DNA of 64,000 bases from Allacma fusca. Taxonomy: Eukaryota; Arthropoda; Collembola; Symphypleona; Sminthuridae. Shown piece by piece: positions 1-12,332 of the stretch. Within the stretch, counting starts at the first letter, position 1; every line of letters starts with the position of its first letter. Position numbers and translations under genes: made by a program. The stretch is from positions 30,987,067 to 31,051,066 of the forward strand of contig OX359245.1 of the NCBI GenBank assembly GCA_947179485.1, read 5' to 3'. A model generated the notes under the pieces. That model saw nothing but the letters and a program-made list of their open reading frames with translations. It made no database searches and had not been told where the DNA came from.

Positions 1-2622
1 TGCACTTGTACAAATGACGGGAGACACTAATTATTTGATCATGCACCTGTGGCAACCCCATTATTGAGCCACTGCTCTTCAAGGAGATCTCTCTCGAAAG
101 GGTAATGCACTGTTGGAAATGGATCATGAGGAAAATCAAGTTACAAGAGTGTATTGACACAAATTGAGCCGTTACAGAGGCCTGTCATTAAGTTACAAGC
201 CTGTCCATTTCAATACGTTTTTACTCCATACCCCCCTTGAGATGCTCAATCTAAAAAAAAATCTGACTTTTGACGTTTCCCGAAATCCCTGATAATATCT
301 CCAGCCCTACATTCCTACTTTGCGGAGAGACTCAGGGAAGTGGAAAAATCTCGTGTTGTTGATCATTAATGAAAGCACGTAAGGAGGATTCGGAAGAGAC
401 GATTCAAGAAAAATTGGTTGTATTTAAAATTTTTCAGAAAGGCTTTTTTCAAGTCCCTGTAAAAAGGTTGTATCTTTCTCTATACATATGCATACGTTGT
501 CCTGGAATTATTATTACACAAGTACTGTATTTATTTGACTCGGGACACTCTATACAGGAATACGAGGTAAAAGATTTTCTTTAAAAAAAAAGGATTATTA
601 TTTCCCTGTAAGTCTCAGACCCAGGACGTTGTTAAGTTATGATCAAAGACATTTCCATGAAATTTTCTTAGCATTCCCAGCCCGTCAACATCACTCAAGT
701 TTCCTCTTCACGACTCCTGCCTCCCCTAATGAACAACTGCTGTTTGTGTTGAGGCAGGGAATCCCTAAGTATGTCAACGTACACATAAGCTCGTATTTTC
801 ACCTAAGCCTGAGTCTTACATCCTGTATGCTGTGAAAAGTGTAAGGAATTTTGTTGGATGCAGGATTTTAAGTAGATATTCCGCAAGTCCGGAGTGAAAG
901 CGGACTTTCTCCAGCCCTCCCCCTCAACTCTCTAATGCCTTTAAGTCCCTGGTATGTACATACATGGGAAATACCATTGAATGGATACACTCTAGCTCTT
1001 TCTATCCCAACTGTTTATTTGGTCGTTAAAAACAGGGACGCTTTTACAAGAGGTTGTTTCCAATGCAATGCTATTGCTATGTACCTTGTACTTCGACATG
1101 GCTCCAAGTTGGAGGGAATTTCAAGGAACATGTGCAAATCTTACAGGCTCCTTTCCTTTTAGAAGACGAGGCATGGGAAAGTATAGATATACGTACGTAG
1201 CTGGAATAATTATAATCCTGTAATGTGGAGCAGTGGAGGGATCCATTGAAAATAAAGTAGGCATAATTATGTAAATACATGAGATGTATACAGGAGGGAA
1301 AGGAAAATATTTATACATACATAATTTAGCATTTAAGGAAATTCAATGAAGATTTATACATTTATTTGAAAATAAGCGGATCAAATTTTTGAAATTGAGT
1401 CTAAAAGATATTTTTACTTTGCTTTTACTTTGCTGGGACATATGTACGTATTTTGGGCTTGATATTTTTACTTCAAACAATTTTGACATGTTTTATGGAA
1501 AGTGTTTTTTTCATATGGAAGTATATACTTACTAAAAAGAATACTCGAGAGATTTTTGAAACTTCATTATATATCAAATTTGTCTTCATATTTACTGGAT
1601 GTAATGCTGGGAAGGGAGTAATGGTGGAAAAATAGCTCAGGCAATGAGCAATTTTTTTTAGAGCTCAGTTTAAAAAATGTACTATTTTTATTCCCACGGA
1701 TACTGAGATCATTGTTTTTTAAACTGAGCCATTATGGAAATTTTGGGAGCAACTCCTGCTGAGACACTTTGACCTATTCCCTATGGAGTTCCCTCCTAAG
1801 GTTTTTCTATGTACATTTTTTATGTATATTTTATTTCCTGAAAGAATAAATTTAACTGTAGTTTTGGCACTAAGAGCATGGATTTCACTGGAAATTTTCG
1901 TTTAATCCGTTTGAGGATGAAGAATGCTTTAGAATTGTTAGAATACAAAATTCTCGTTATTTTTTCATATTTTTTTCGAATTTTTCAAAAATTTCAAACG
2001 TTTTGAATTTTTAGCCCCTTAAGGGGATAAATGTGAGACGAGTACAATTTTTAAAACCTTATCGTAGAAATGTTCGTATCAGAGGGGGGTGGGTCTTAAA
2101 ATGAAAGGACGCAGGTTTTTATCAAAATACGATTTAGGTTACAATAACTGTTCAAAGATTCCATCAGCACTGGCCTGCCTTTGAGCTACTCCAATTATTT
2201 CTGAGAAGTATTCTGAAGGTTTAAAGAGTAGCTTCTCCAACACAGGATGAATATCTCCGGGGAGAGAACTAATCTTAATTTTGTCCCTGATACTCCATGA
2301 AATTGATCCCTGCCTCTCATGAACAATGAATAAGTAACAGGTTCGTGAAATTACAAGTTTGAGGAACTCTCACCGCACCCAGCGGTCCCACCCTCAGGAC
2401 TTGTGTTTTTGTTTTGGGAGTGAGGGTTCTTTGAACTGTACATATTGACCTGTTTGCTTGTGGTAGTGTGTGGTTAGCGGTTGGGGTCTTTAGGGATTTA
2501 TTTCTAGAAACTGTACAGCTCTTAGTTGTTTTTGCAAAGGTAACTTGCAGGTGCATGTATGTACATGGGGTGGCTTTAGTCATTTAGTCCCCCTTTAGCC
2601 CATATAAGAGGAGGATTTTTAA
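1..2622. other. Non-coding spacer, no gene seen
   Basis: AT-rich DNA with short open frames only. None resembles a known domain or has convincing splice context. No repeat array was seen before the TIR element that begins at 2623. Confidence 0.6.
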
Positions 2623-3877
2623 AATATTTGATTCCCCCAGTTTTAGGAAAATTTAGGTCCAGATTTTATAAAATTTAGTTCCAGATTTTATAAAATTTAG
2701 TTCCAGATTTTATAAAATTTACTTCCAGATTTTATAAAATTTACTTCCAGATTTTATAAAATTTACTTCCAGATTTTATAAAATTTAGTTCCAGATTTTA
2801 TAAAATTTAGTTCCAGATTTTATAAAATTTAGTTCCAGATTTTATAAAATTTAGTTCCAGATTTTATAAAATTTAGTTCCAGATTTTATAAAATTTAGTT
2901 CCAGATTTTATAAAATTTACTTCCAGATTTTATAAAATTTACTTCCAGATTTTATAAAATTTACTTCCAGATTTTATAAAATTTACTTCCAGATTTTATA
3001 AAATTTACTTCCAGATTTTATAGAATTTACTTCCAGATTTTATAAAATTTACTTCCAGATTTTATAGAATTTACTTCCAGATTTTATAAAATTTACTTCC
3101 AGATTTTATAGAATTTACTTCCAGATTTTACAAACTTTACTTCTTTCACTAAGGTCAGCTCCTTTTACGTGTCAGACAGCTTCAGTTAGGATAAATATGA
3201 CATCCTAAAATCCACGGATAAGATTCGGATGAAGTTATTTTTGAACCGATGGAAGCGGATAGGATCAGATACGTGCTTCAGCTTTAAAGGTAAAAATTTG
3301 GATCGGATAAGACGTGCGAATTATCCCATCCGTTGAAAATTAATTAAAAGTATGACGCAAAGTTTGGGAATTGCTTTCAAGAGCTGCCATAAAAATAAAT
3401 TTTTTTTTGTTACTTCTAGTGAGTTGTATTTAGACTCAAATAAATCCCCATGAAATTTGCTATAAACGACACTTTTTAAAATACATTTATGAACGCCGGT
3501 CCTTCAATAAAACATTTTCAGACTCAGAAATTTGCTTTTTCCGCATCCTTATTGTCACTTTGGTTTTGAAGTTGAATTTCTTCAAACTAGCTCCGGGTCT
3601 TTTCCCGCCATGGCCACGTTTCACAATGTATGTGATTCACATGTGTGTCATAGCTCCCTGGAAGCCCATAAATTTTCTTATATATTAGCGTCAAATTATT
3701 TTCTGAAAACATATGTTTCTGCGAGAATAAAAAACTGGCGAATATACAATTCTGAAAAGATTCCGAGTTTGCTTAACATTTTTTGACCTTGTGTCCTCAA
3801 ATATTGACCCAGGTCAGGGAAATCAATTTTAGAAATTCTGATTCCAAATTTTCCCAGAACTGGGGGAATCAAATATT
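2623..3877. mobile_element. Non-autonomous TIR element (DNA-transposon-like), with tandem expansion in its left arm
   Basis: The left end reads AATATTTGATTCCCCCAGTT from 2623. The right end is its exact inverted copy, ending at 3877, giving perfect 20-bp terminal inverted repeats about 1.25 kb apart. The right arm (about 3395-3877) matches other copies in the window near 14.93-15.39 kb and 18.7-18.88 kb, sharing the phrase CCCATAAA.TTTCCTA and a GACCTTGTG...CAAATATTG block. No transposase frame is visible, so it would be a MITE-like derivative. The left arm has been stretched by a 22-bp tandem array (2657-3130). The superfamily is not assigned because no clear target-site duplication was read. 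An alternative is two separate fragments of one family that happen to face each other. Confidence 0.6.
2657..3130. repeat. 22-bp tandem array derived from a transposon arm
   Basis: About 21 units of TTCCAGATTTTATAAAATTT plus AG or AC. The same words occur once in the arm of unexpanded copies (for example near 10450 and 18330), so the array grew out of the element. Units come in blocks: two AG units, three AC, about six AG, then a long AC run. In the last part (about 3010-3120) TATAAAATTT and TATAGAATTT alternate, making a 44-bp higher-order period. Confidence 0.9.
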
Positions 3878-4451
3878 CTAAGAGTCACTTTCTTATATGG
3901 GGTAGAGGTTGGACAAATGATTACTATTCCCCTATATAGTGTGTGTTTTTCTTGTACAATAGATCTGCTTATGAGAGCATAATCTCCTTTTAAGTTACTA
4001 GAACTTGTCAAAGTTCTTCTGGAAATACATATTCCGGATTTGAACCCGAAAACAATTACTTTCAGCCACACTCCACCAGTTCACTTTATTCTTTAGCTAA
4101 CCTTTCTACCCCGGGCTTCATTTGTTTTCCAGTACCTTTAGAAATATTAGAGGCATCTCAAGAATCCCAGGAAGAACAAACAAAATTACAAAAGTATCAT
4201 CTTCTCAATCTCTCAAGACTGAGGAAATTCTACGGATGTAATTTTTTCTTGTAAGGAGCTTATTTATACAGAAACTATTTCTAACATCTTCTGCTGAGCT
4301 ACACAAGAGGATACTTTTGCAATCATTTTTTCTCCATTTGTTCCTTCAATATAAGGGCCAGCTATGCTTTCAAATTACTGTCTTAAATGACATGTGGTAC
4401 AGGTTTTGCTTTTTCATCTATTTCTTTGCATTTTTCAGGGTCTTTCCATTG
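3878..4451. other. Non-coding spacer, no gene seen
   Basis: There is no supported coding sequence or recognisable repeat between the TIR element and the 12-bp minisatellite. Confidence 0.5.
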
Positions 4452-4980
4452 AATTTTATGTGCAATTTTATGTACAATTTTATGTACAATTTTATGTGCA
4501 ATTTTATGTGCAATTTTAAGTGCAATTTTAAGTTCAATTTTAAGTGCAATTTTAAGTGCAATTTTAAGTGCAATTTTAAGTGCAATTTTAAGTGCAATTT
4601 CAAGTGCAATTTTAAATGTATTTTTAAGTGCAATTTTAAGTACAATTTTAAGTGCAATTTTAAGTGAAATTTTAAGTGCAATTTTAAATGCAATTTCAAG
4701 TGCAATTTTAAATGTATTTTTAAGTGAAATTTTAAGTACAGTTTCAAGTGTAATTTGAAATGTAATTTGAAATGTAATTTGAAATGTAATTTTAAGTGCA
4801 ATTTTAAGTGCAATTTTACGTGCAATTTTACGTGCAATTTTAAGTGCAATTTTAAGTGCAATTTTAAGTGCAATTTCAAATGCAATTTTAAATGTATTTT
4901 TAAGTGAAATTTTAAGTGCAGTTTCAAGTGCAATTTTAAATGTAATTTTAAATGTAATTTTAAGTGCAATTTTATTTGCA
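4452..4980. repeat. 12-bp minisatellite with nested higher-order repeats
   Basis: About 43 imperfect copies of TGCAATTTTAAG, with variants such as TGTACAATTTTA and GAAATGTAATTT. A longer block of about 60 bp (CAATTTCAAGTGCAATTTTA, then AATGTATTTTTAAGTGAAA) recurs near 4598, 4692 and 4873, so a higher-order repeat sits inside the array. Because 12 is a multiple of three, both strands stay open. The resulting Leu-His-Leu-Lys repeat frame on the minus strand is taken as a by-product and not a protein. Confidence 0.92.
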
Positions 4981-6344
4981 CACCCCTTTCGTTTGCCTCA
5001 TGGGCAAATCCAACCCCTTTGAAAAAGTAATGATTTACCACACTTACAAACCATTATGACACCTTTACAGTCAGCAAAGGTTTCTAGTAATTCCCTCGGG
5101 AAACACTCGTGTCAGACAAATTTCTAAACTAATTTCCCTGAGTTAAATATGTGCAGCTCGTTCCTACTAAAATAATTGATCTCTTATTTACCCACAAGTT
5201 ACATTGTACTAATAACTATATTCTAAACCTACGATAATCCTTTTTGTTAATGCTGTAACTGTCAAATTTTCGTATTTGGCGGCAGGATTTCACTAAGCTT
5301 TTCCCCCATTATTGCAATGCTACAGTCAACAACGCTCTTTCCTTGCTAGAGGCGGCCTTTCCCAACGTAAATATTTTCTCTCTCCACGGGAACAAATGTA
5401 CATTCATAATTTTTCATTTCCATTAACTAAACACTAAAATTTTCCCTAGAAAGGAGGTGCTCTTAAAAATCTACGATCTTTCCCTACAGGCTAAACAAAA
5501 TCACTTGACCCTCCTCTGGCACATTTAAGGGATCCACTCATAAAATATTTATTCTTACAATTAATAAATGCCTCTTAATTCTTAAACGCAAAAATTATTT
5601 TCCAAAACAGAGAGCCAGGAAAGAGCTCTTCACCAGAATATTATCACCTTCACTATAGCATTTATCTCAAGGAGGATTTTCCTCAAAAAATTATTCCAAT
5701 GTCAATAACAAACTCCAAGCGTAAGCTCCTTTTATGCAATGTAAAGTTGGGGAGTTAAGCTAAGATTTAACCCAATCTAAGAGTGAAACAACATTAACAG
5801 GTAGGATTGTACGGAGTGTGAGCTCAAGCCCAGGATAGCTGTGTAGAGTATTAAATCAAACGCTATGCCTCAATCAATCCAAATCTATTATGAGGGAATG
5901 TATACATATGTATATACATATAAATAGGTGAGGACTGAGGAAGATTAAACTTCAAGTGCATGCTTTTAGCTGGAATCTTTTGTCAAACCATTTACATATC
6001 TAAACCTCCACGTTTTATGTTTACATGCTGAGGGGGAAAGAGCGAAGAAAAAAGCCACATTGAAAGTCATCTAAGCGTTGGGAATTTCTCATTTATCTAC
6101 TTTCTCCCGATTCAGTGAATAATACACGGTTGAAGTACTTCCCTTTCACAATTCTCCCTTCCTTTCCCTGCCTTTCATTCACTCAGTCAGTCATAGCTCA
6201 GGAATATTTCCTGAGACCGTGAGTTGAAACATTCCAAAGGTACATTCTTACTAGTCAGACCCTCTTAATAAAATTCTACCACAGAATTTATCTCAAATAA
6301 TTATTTTTAAACACTTCATAAAAAAAATGCAATTTTAAAAAAAA
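4981..6344. other. Non-coding spacer, no gene seen
   Basis: AT-rich sequence with short frames only. No domain, RNA gene or repeat array was recognised. Confidence 0.5.
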
Positions 6345-6560
6345 GGTATGAAAAAAGGTATTCTAAAACAATATATGAAAAAAGGTATTCTAAAACAAGG
6401 TATGAAAAAAGGTATCTAAAACAAGGTATGAAAAAAGGTATCTAAAACTAGGTATGAAAAAAGGTATCTAAAACAAGGTATGAAAAAAGGTATCTAAAAC
6501 GAGGTATGAAAAAAGGTAGAATCTAAAACAAGGTATGAAAAAAGGTATTCTAAAAAATGG
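6345..6560. repeat. 26-bp tandem array
   Basis: About seven to eight units built from two half-related words, AAGGTATGAAAAAAGGTATC and TAAAAC, with small insertions (ATTC, AGAATC) in the outer copies. The central copies are almost identical, which points to recent homogenisation. No coding potential. Confidence 0.85.
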
Positions 6561-9500
6561 TATTCATTTGAATAGTAATTTGTATGCCTCTAAATTCGAG
6601 AAATCAAAAGTGAAAGATTTTTTATCTAAAGAGGATTTTTGAGTCTCGACTTGAAAATCAGGGCTGACTGTATAAAAATATCTCGGTTTGGAAGTTTGGG
6701 AGTAATTGCTTGTCAGGGAATATACATGGAGCGGAAAGAGTACATTTCCTAAACAAAATCTTGCTTTCTCCGTCAGGTATTTTTTTCCTCCAGCTTCATA
6801 ATAAAGCTCTATCTGGAGTTATAAGTTCCATTGATCCAGTTATTTTTATATATTTTTTGGAAAGAGCGTTTTCATTCAAAACTACTGGGTTCGATCGGAG
6901 AAGCCCAGGAAATTTAAAATCAGCTCTGGCCCTCATCATTAATATCTGGTGCAGCTATTCGTAGTGGAAGGGAAAAGTTGGACTGTAATTATCCCTTTTT
7001 TTTGTAATCCAACGTGCAATTAGTGGGTTGAAATTGAAATGTGATTGAATTGTGGAAAGTTTCCTCTGATTTTTTTTTCTCCCATTGGGGAGGAAATGAC
7101 TGTGTAGAACGATAATATCACTTGGGTCTAGGACTTTTAGGATTGAATTAATTTTTTGTTCTGGGAAATAATTTGTCTCCTTCAGACTTCACAAATACCC
7201 CTTGTACTCACAGGCTGGGTGCATATAAAAAAATCTTCTGTGGATGCTTTTGGGCTACGGTGTGCTATTCCTGGAATTTGGATTCGAGAATTTTATTCGA
7301 AATTGATTTTTATAAGGACTGGCTCCTCCAGCTCTACTGTAAGCAATTTACGTTATTTTTACAAGTAGTCCATTAAGGACTGCAATTCATGGTCATTGGG
7401 ACAATTGAAACTTTCCAGGGCTGGGCTGATTTCCAATAAACATTGAGAATAGAAAGGAGCTGGAAGGGAAGCCAAAATTTCTCTGATAAAAGGTTCTGAA
7501 TTTTTTTTTAAAATAATTATTCGGTGAAAAGTTTTTAGAATTTCAGTTCACATGATAACCTTGGATTTTTAACTGAAACACTTCCCTTGTACATGTGTGG
7601 TTTCATTTGAAACACAGTAAATAGAGTTTAAATCAATAATATCTTCTATAGAGGGTTGAACTGACTTTTTGCCTACAAATCAGTCCGATATTGAGGTTAG
7701 ATAAGGATTCAGAGGATTGGAACTAAAAAAAATATCCTTTGCAATTATTATGGATGTTCCAGTTGAATTCAATCAAATTGTTTGAAGTTCATTTAACGGT
7801 TGTTGCTTTCAAACCTGTGAAGTAGATGATTTTAAACATGTCATTTAAAATATATACTTTTTTTGTGCTCATTGAAATACATTGCTTTTCAGCTAATTCT
7901 TCATGGGGTCCTGTGAGGAGTGTCATATATAACTTCTGGTTTTGGTAAAGCGCCTCAAGGTCACGTAATTAATTTCCAGCTAAATACACGAGCTTAGGCT
8001 ATTCTATAGAAATGTTGCAGGAAACATCCTGAGGCTTCCCTATAGTCCCAGAACTTCTTCCATGGTAAATAATACACAACTTTACATTTACTGGAATAGC
8101 GTAATCATCGTATGGTAGATTATTAAATTGCTCAGCATGAAAAATGTACTAGTTCCAAAACATGGACGTCCCTTCTCACAAGCAATGTGTTTTTGATGTG
8201 TCTTCACATTTTAAAAATATTCTGCGGGAAATGCATCATTTTGTATACTGACGTTCAGGAATAGTCTTATTACATGTTTTTAATTAAATTGAGATTATAA
8301 AAAATAATTTAATTATACTTTTTATTAAAAATATATTATAATTATGAACGACTGCACTACTGCGGTTTACAGCAGCACATTTTGAATTTGGTCCACTTGC
8401 ATTTCGGAGTTGAATTCCTGCTTGCTCTGGTCCTTCGGGTTTAAAACCTGGAACATGCGTTACCTTAATGTGGTCCAATAAAGTTGAAATGAGGACTCTT
8501 TCTAATGCTGGATTGCCTTTGTATTATTTATTAAAGATGTAAAATTTGATGTAAATAACGATTGAAAAGGAATATTACAGTAAATAGTGAATAATTGAAG
8601 GTTTAATCATTCTGAACATTTTGGATGCATTCATCCGCTTCGTTCTCAAAATCCATTGATAATTTCCTTTCGGGAAATATTTTTAGCAGCAAATATCCAG
8701 AATACTCACAATCGAGTGTAAATACCAAGGCTGGGATTCTACAAATAATTAAATATAATATTTCAAATATAACTCATCAGCCTCATGCTGGACCCATTAC
8801 GAAATGCATAAATGTTTCTGGCAATAAGAAGAATGCAAATGTTAAAATACATATGGGTCAGTGCTCGTACTGAGTACGGGTAATACTCAAGTAATCTTCA
8901 TGTGCTGACATCTATCAAGTGCCATGGAATCTACTCACGCGGATAAAATCCTCGGTCGAAATAAGCGTTCTGGTGGCGAAACATTAATTAATGTAGAATT
9001 TTTCCTAGTCGAGTTTCCTGCCAGGAATGAATAGTTTAGCAGATAACAAGATCATATGATCATATGATCTTCGCACGATATTTCTGGATAATTCTGGATT
9101 AATTGCATTGCCTTTAATACAATACAAAGGGTTACACTATGTTGCTTATCATTATAAAAAAAATTGTTTTAAGAAATTTGGGTTCCTTCGTTTGGTTAAA
9201 TTTGAATAATTTTCCTGAACATTTTACCCGCAATTAATTTAACATAAATTTCACCGTAACTTGACTCGCTCTTTCTCATCCCTTGAATTTGCCTGTATTA
9301 TTAAAGGATATAGTTCTGGCGGAGTAAATCGTCCTATTCTAAGTATCTGGTTCGGATCCCAATGCTTAGGGCTAATTTCAAAACAGTGGCATTAATTGAT
9401 CCAGGGGTAAAATAAATATAAATAATATGCCAATGACATGTCTATGTACGTACGACAGTATTGAATATGGCCCTTTTATATATGCAAATAATGTAAATTC

Positions 9501-10423
9501 AACACTTACACAACAAAGTATGTACCTGGATAAAAGCTGAGGGGAAGATTCTCTCCAGTCCTCCGAGATCTAACCACAGTTTCGATGCTCATCAGCATTT
9601 CCATTTTGCATGTTAAAAGCAGATCTTTCCCTCGGCTTCCCTCACCACTACTTTACTTGATCCAAAATTTAATCCACGGGACTTGAGCTGACAGGTGCAA
9701 TGAAAATCCAACAATAAGTCTTATCCTGAGGCGTTCAAGCGGGCATTTGTTCCTTGGTAGATGGTGGGATGAAATCTAAAATCCAACCCAGCTTCATATC
9801 ATACAAGTTGTTCAAGTATAGTAGTAATCCCAGTGAATTGATCCACTCATATGTAATTACATGTTGTTCGGAGGTCTGTAGCTGGGAGAGTTCCTCAAAA
9901 CTAAAATTCTCCATTTGTGAACCAAACCTCCAAATGCTCTTAAGGCTCTATTGATCCACATCAATAGAAAGCTTATCATCATCATGAATTAATGACTGTA
10001 GAAGGCAGGCAGGGGCAGATTGCATACTTGAGACGTCCTTTCCCTCTCATTTCCATACATATGTGCGTAATTTAATCACAAAAACCCACATTTAAACTTT
10101 TTCCCTCAAGGACTCTCCAGGATTGAGCCGAGCATGGGAATGGACTCTTAGGTATTTAAATATGGAATAGAAAAATGCTTTAAAAATATTTTCTTTCAGA
10201 TGGAGATGTGCTAATATTAAAACCTTAAGACCTTATATAAATTTCAAGGTTTTACAAAGTCACTGGTTATAAAGTATCTATAGAGTTTGAGGGTATTGGA
10301 ATACAGTTTTCATTCCAAGGATCGATCCCTATAGAATTTAATTATTTAGTATGGTTTCTTTAAATTTCTTTTTCTATTGGGTTTGTTTACATTGTCAAAA
10401 TAGCAAATGTATATTATAATATT
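6561..10423. other. Non-coding spacer, no gene seen
   Basis: Nearly 3.9 kb with short frames that match no recognised family. Upstream exons of the SIFamide-receptor-like gene (TM1-TM2) were looked for here by eye and not found. Confidence 0.5.
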
Positions 10424-10680
10424 TTTGATTCCCCCAGTTTGTAGCAAATTTTCTTCCAGATTTTCTGAAAAGTTAATTCTTGTCCTGGGTTAATATTTGA
10501 GATTTCAAGGTTAAGAAACGTGAAGCAAGGTTGGTTTTTTTAAGAGGGCTAATTGTAAGTACTTCATGTTTTGACTCTCGCAGACATTTTTGTTTAGAAA
10601 ATGTTTTGACACTTTTTTTTTCTAAGAAATTTTATAGGCTTTTCAGAAAGCTTTCAGTGTAGTATATTGGACATTGTAGC
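10424..10680 (-). mobile_element. Fragment of the GATTCCCCCAG TIR-element family
   Basis: It begins TTGATTCCCCCAGTTTGTAG and continues through the family's CAAATTTTCTTCCAGATTTT, the TTAATATTTGAGATTTCAAGG block and a GGTTTTTTTAAGAG stretch. It ends near an inverted copy of the family's CTGAAAAGCCCATAAAA phrase (seen as TTTTATAGGCTTTTCAGAAA near 10631-10650). The second terminus was not found, so the copy appears partial. Orientation is relative to the copies at 3.4-3.9 and 14.9-15.4 kb. Confidence 0.6.
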
Positions 10681-12029
10681 AAGCCTTATGTGGTTATATG
10701 AGCTGTAAGAATAGAGAGCAAGTTTGGGGAAATGGATCTTCAGGAGTTAGGATGCGGGGAGGAGAGTTTCTGCTCTTGTTATTTTTCATGGCCCGTGTCT
10801 TCCCTTCTTTGAAATATTTGGAAACGCTGTGATTGTAGGAAATTTAATGGGGTTTCATTTGAGTCCAATATCATCATTCCATCCACGCAATTTGCTCTTC
10901 GAGAGGTGTTTTTGACACTGTAATGCTTACAGATGATTCTAGCTTTGGTCCTTCAAGCTGCCGTTGCGTACGGACTCGCTTCTCGGAACAAGGTGTTATA
11001 TGTACATAGCGGTACTTGGAATACATAATTTAGGTTTACAAAGTCATCCGTGACTCAATGTTCAATAGTGATTTGCTACAGTAAACAGTATTGTTAGCCG
11101 TATTTACATTCCATTACGGAAACAAAGACTAACAAAAGTTGAGGTGGGTCTGAGTTTCTACTTTGGAAGGGATCCCAAGTAACGTGAACTAAATAAAACA
11201 TGATTGAATTGCAGTATCTACATATACATAGAATCTAACTCCAGCAGAGAAATAATAAATGAGGGAAGGTATCCAAAACTTAATGTATGGATCCCGCAAT
11301 CACAGTAAAGGATAATACTTGGTTCTATCTTTTGTGAGTTGATCTTTTGATAGAGCTCTTGAAGCTTTCCAGTGGAGCTGATCGTGAAGAGTTTGTGTGT
11401 ACAGTGTGATTCAGACACTGTTGATTCAGCAAAATTTGGCTCTAGCTACAGAAAGTACATATGGGAGGACTCCTACACAGAAAACAATTAAGGTTGTGAA
11501 GAACGGGATAATGGGAGTGTGTCCAAATAATTGTAACCGTGACTAGAATACACACGATTGATCGTAGAGAGATGTTCTAGCAAAGCTCATCAGAGTCGTA
11601 GCTCATTCCTGAAAATCTTACTCATTGCAATTTAATTTGATGGCCGTTATTGCCAGATGAGAAACCTCAGATAAAATGTAGAGTTGAAATACATACAAAA
11701 TAAGCTGGCACTAAATGGAATATTACAAACTGTGTGTGTAATAAATGCTGAGCTAGAAAAACGTCTCGACTCTGGATATATATCTAACTATTTAATTTAT
11801 TATGAAACTACGAAAATTTTTCAAATGAAGAGGGAAACTGTATAATTGAGGTGGAGCTCTGCTCAAGCTAAAGTTTAGATTCCATCTCCTCGTACCTAAA
11901 ATAAAAATCACGTTATGCGATAATTTGAGGCTTCTCGTATAGGGTGACATTAGCTATACCCTCGTCAAAATAAGATTTTCTGAATTTGAATGAATTTTGA
12001 GTTTTTTTTTTGGTAATTTCCGAATTTTT
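10681..12029. other. Non-coding spacer, no gene seen
   Basis: Short frames only. The last 100 bp lead into the duplicated segment at 12030. Confidence 0.5.
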
Positions 12030-12087
12030 TTCGAGAAAACTATCGGGCTGATTTCAACCAGATAAGCTACAATCATTACGATTTACG

Positions 12088-12332
12088 CAGGATTGCTGTT
12101 TTTTTTATTTGATTTAAATCGGATTTTTATGATTTAAATCGGATTTTTATGATTTAAATCGGATTTTTATGATTTAAATCGGATTTTTATGATTTAAATC
12201 GGATTTTTATGATTTAAATCAATATAATTTTTTGTATTTAAATTCAAAATTTTATCGTACGATAAAATTACCATAAAAACTTTTTGATTGATTTAAATCT
12301 TGATTGAAATCAACGTGATTTAAACGACCCTG
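12088..12332. mobile_element. hAT-type MITE, 245 bp, with perfect 8-bp target-site duplication
   Basis: The element is flanked on both sides by GATTTACG (12080-12087 and 12333-12340), a perfect 8-bp duplication, the length typical of the hAT superfamily. The ends are hAT-like: CAGGATTGCTG on the left, and on the right CGACCCTG, whose inverse reads CAGGGTCG. The inside is dominated by GATTTAAATC palindromes. It has no coding capacity and must have been mobilised in trans. A tandem array of 20-bp units fills 12111-12220. Duplicate unit B just downstream shows what the site looked like before insertion. Confidence 0.88.
12111..12220. repeat. 20-bp tandem array inside the hAT MITE
   Basis: Five and a half identical copies of GATTTAAATCGGATTTTTAT with no mismatch seen between units, so the expansion is very recent or the unit is kept uniform. 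Confidence 0.97.

Noticed and set aside
4418-5041. 207-codon open frame on the minus strand with Leu-His-Leu-Lys repeats
   Set aside because: It is a translation of the 12-bp minisatellite. The opposite strand is equally open, and there is no signal, domain or splice context.
6880-6915. GGGTTCGATC word resembling a tRNA T-loop
   Set aside because: No matching acceptor stem, D-arm or anticodon arm could be laid out around it.
2657-12220. Tandem arrays considered as CRISPR
   Set aside because: Units abut without unique spacers, and the setting is eukaryotic.
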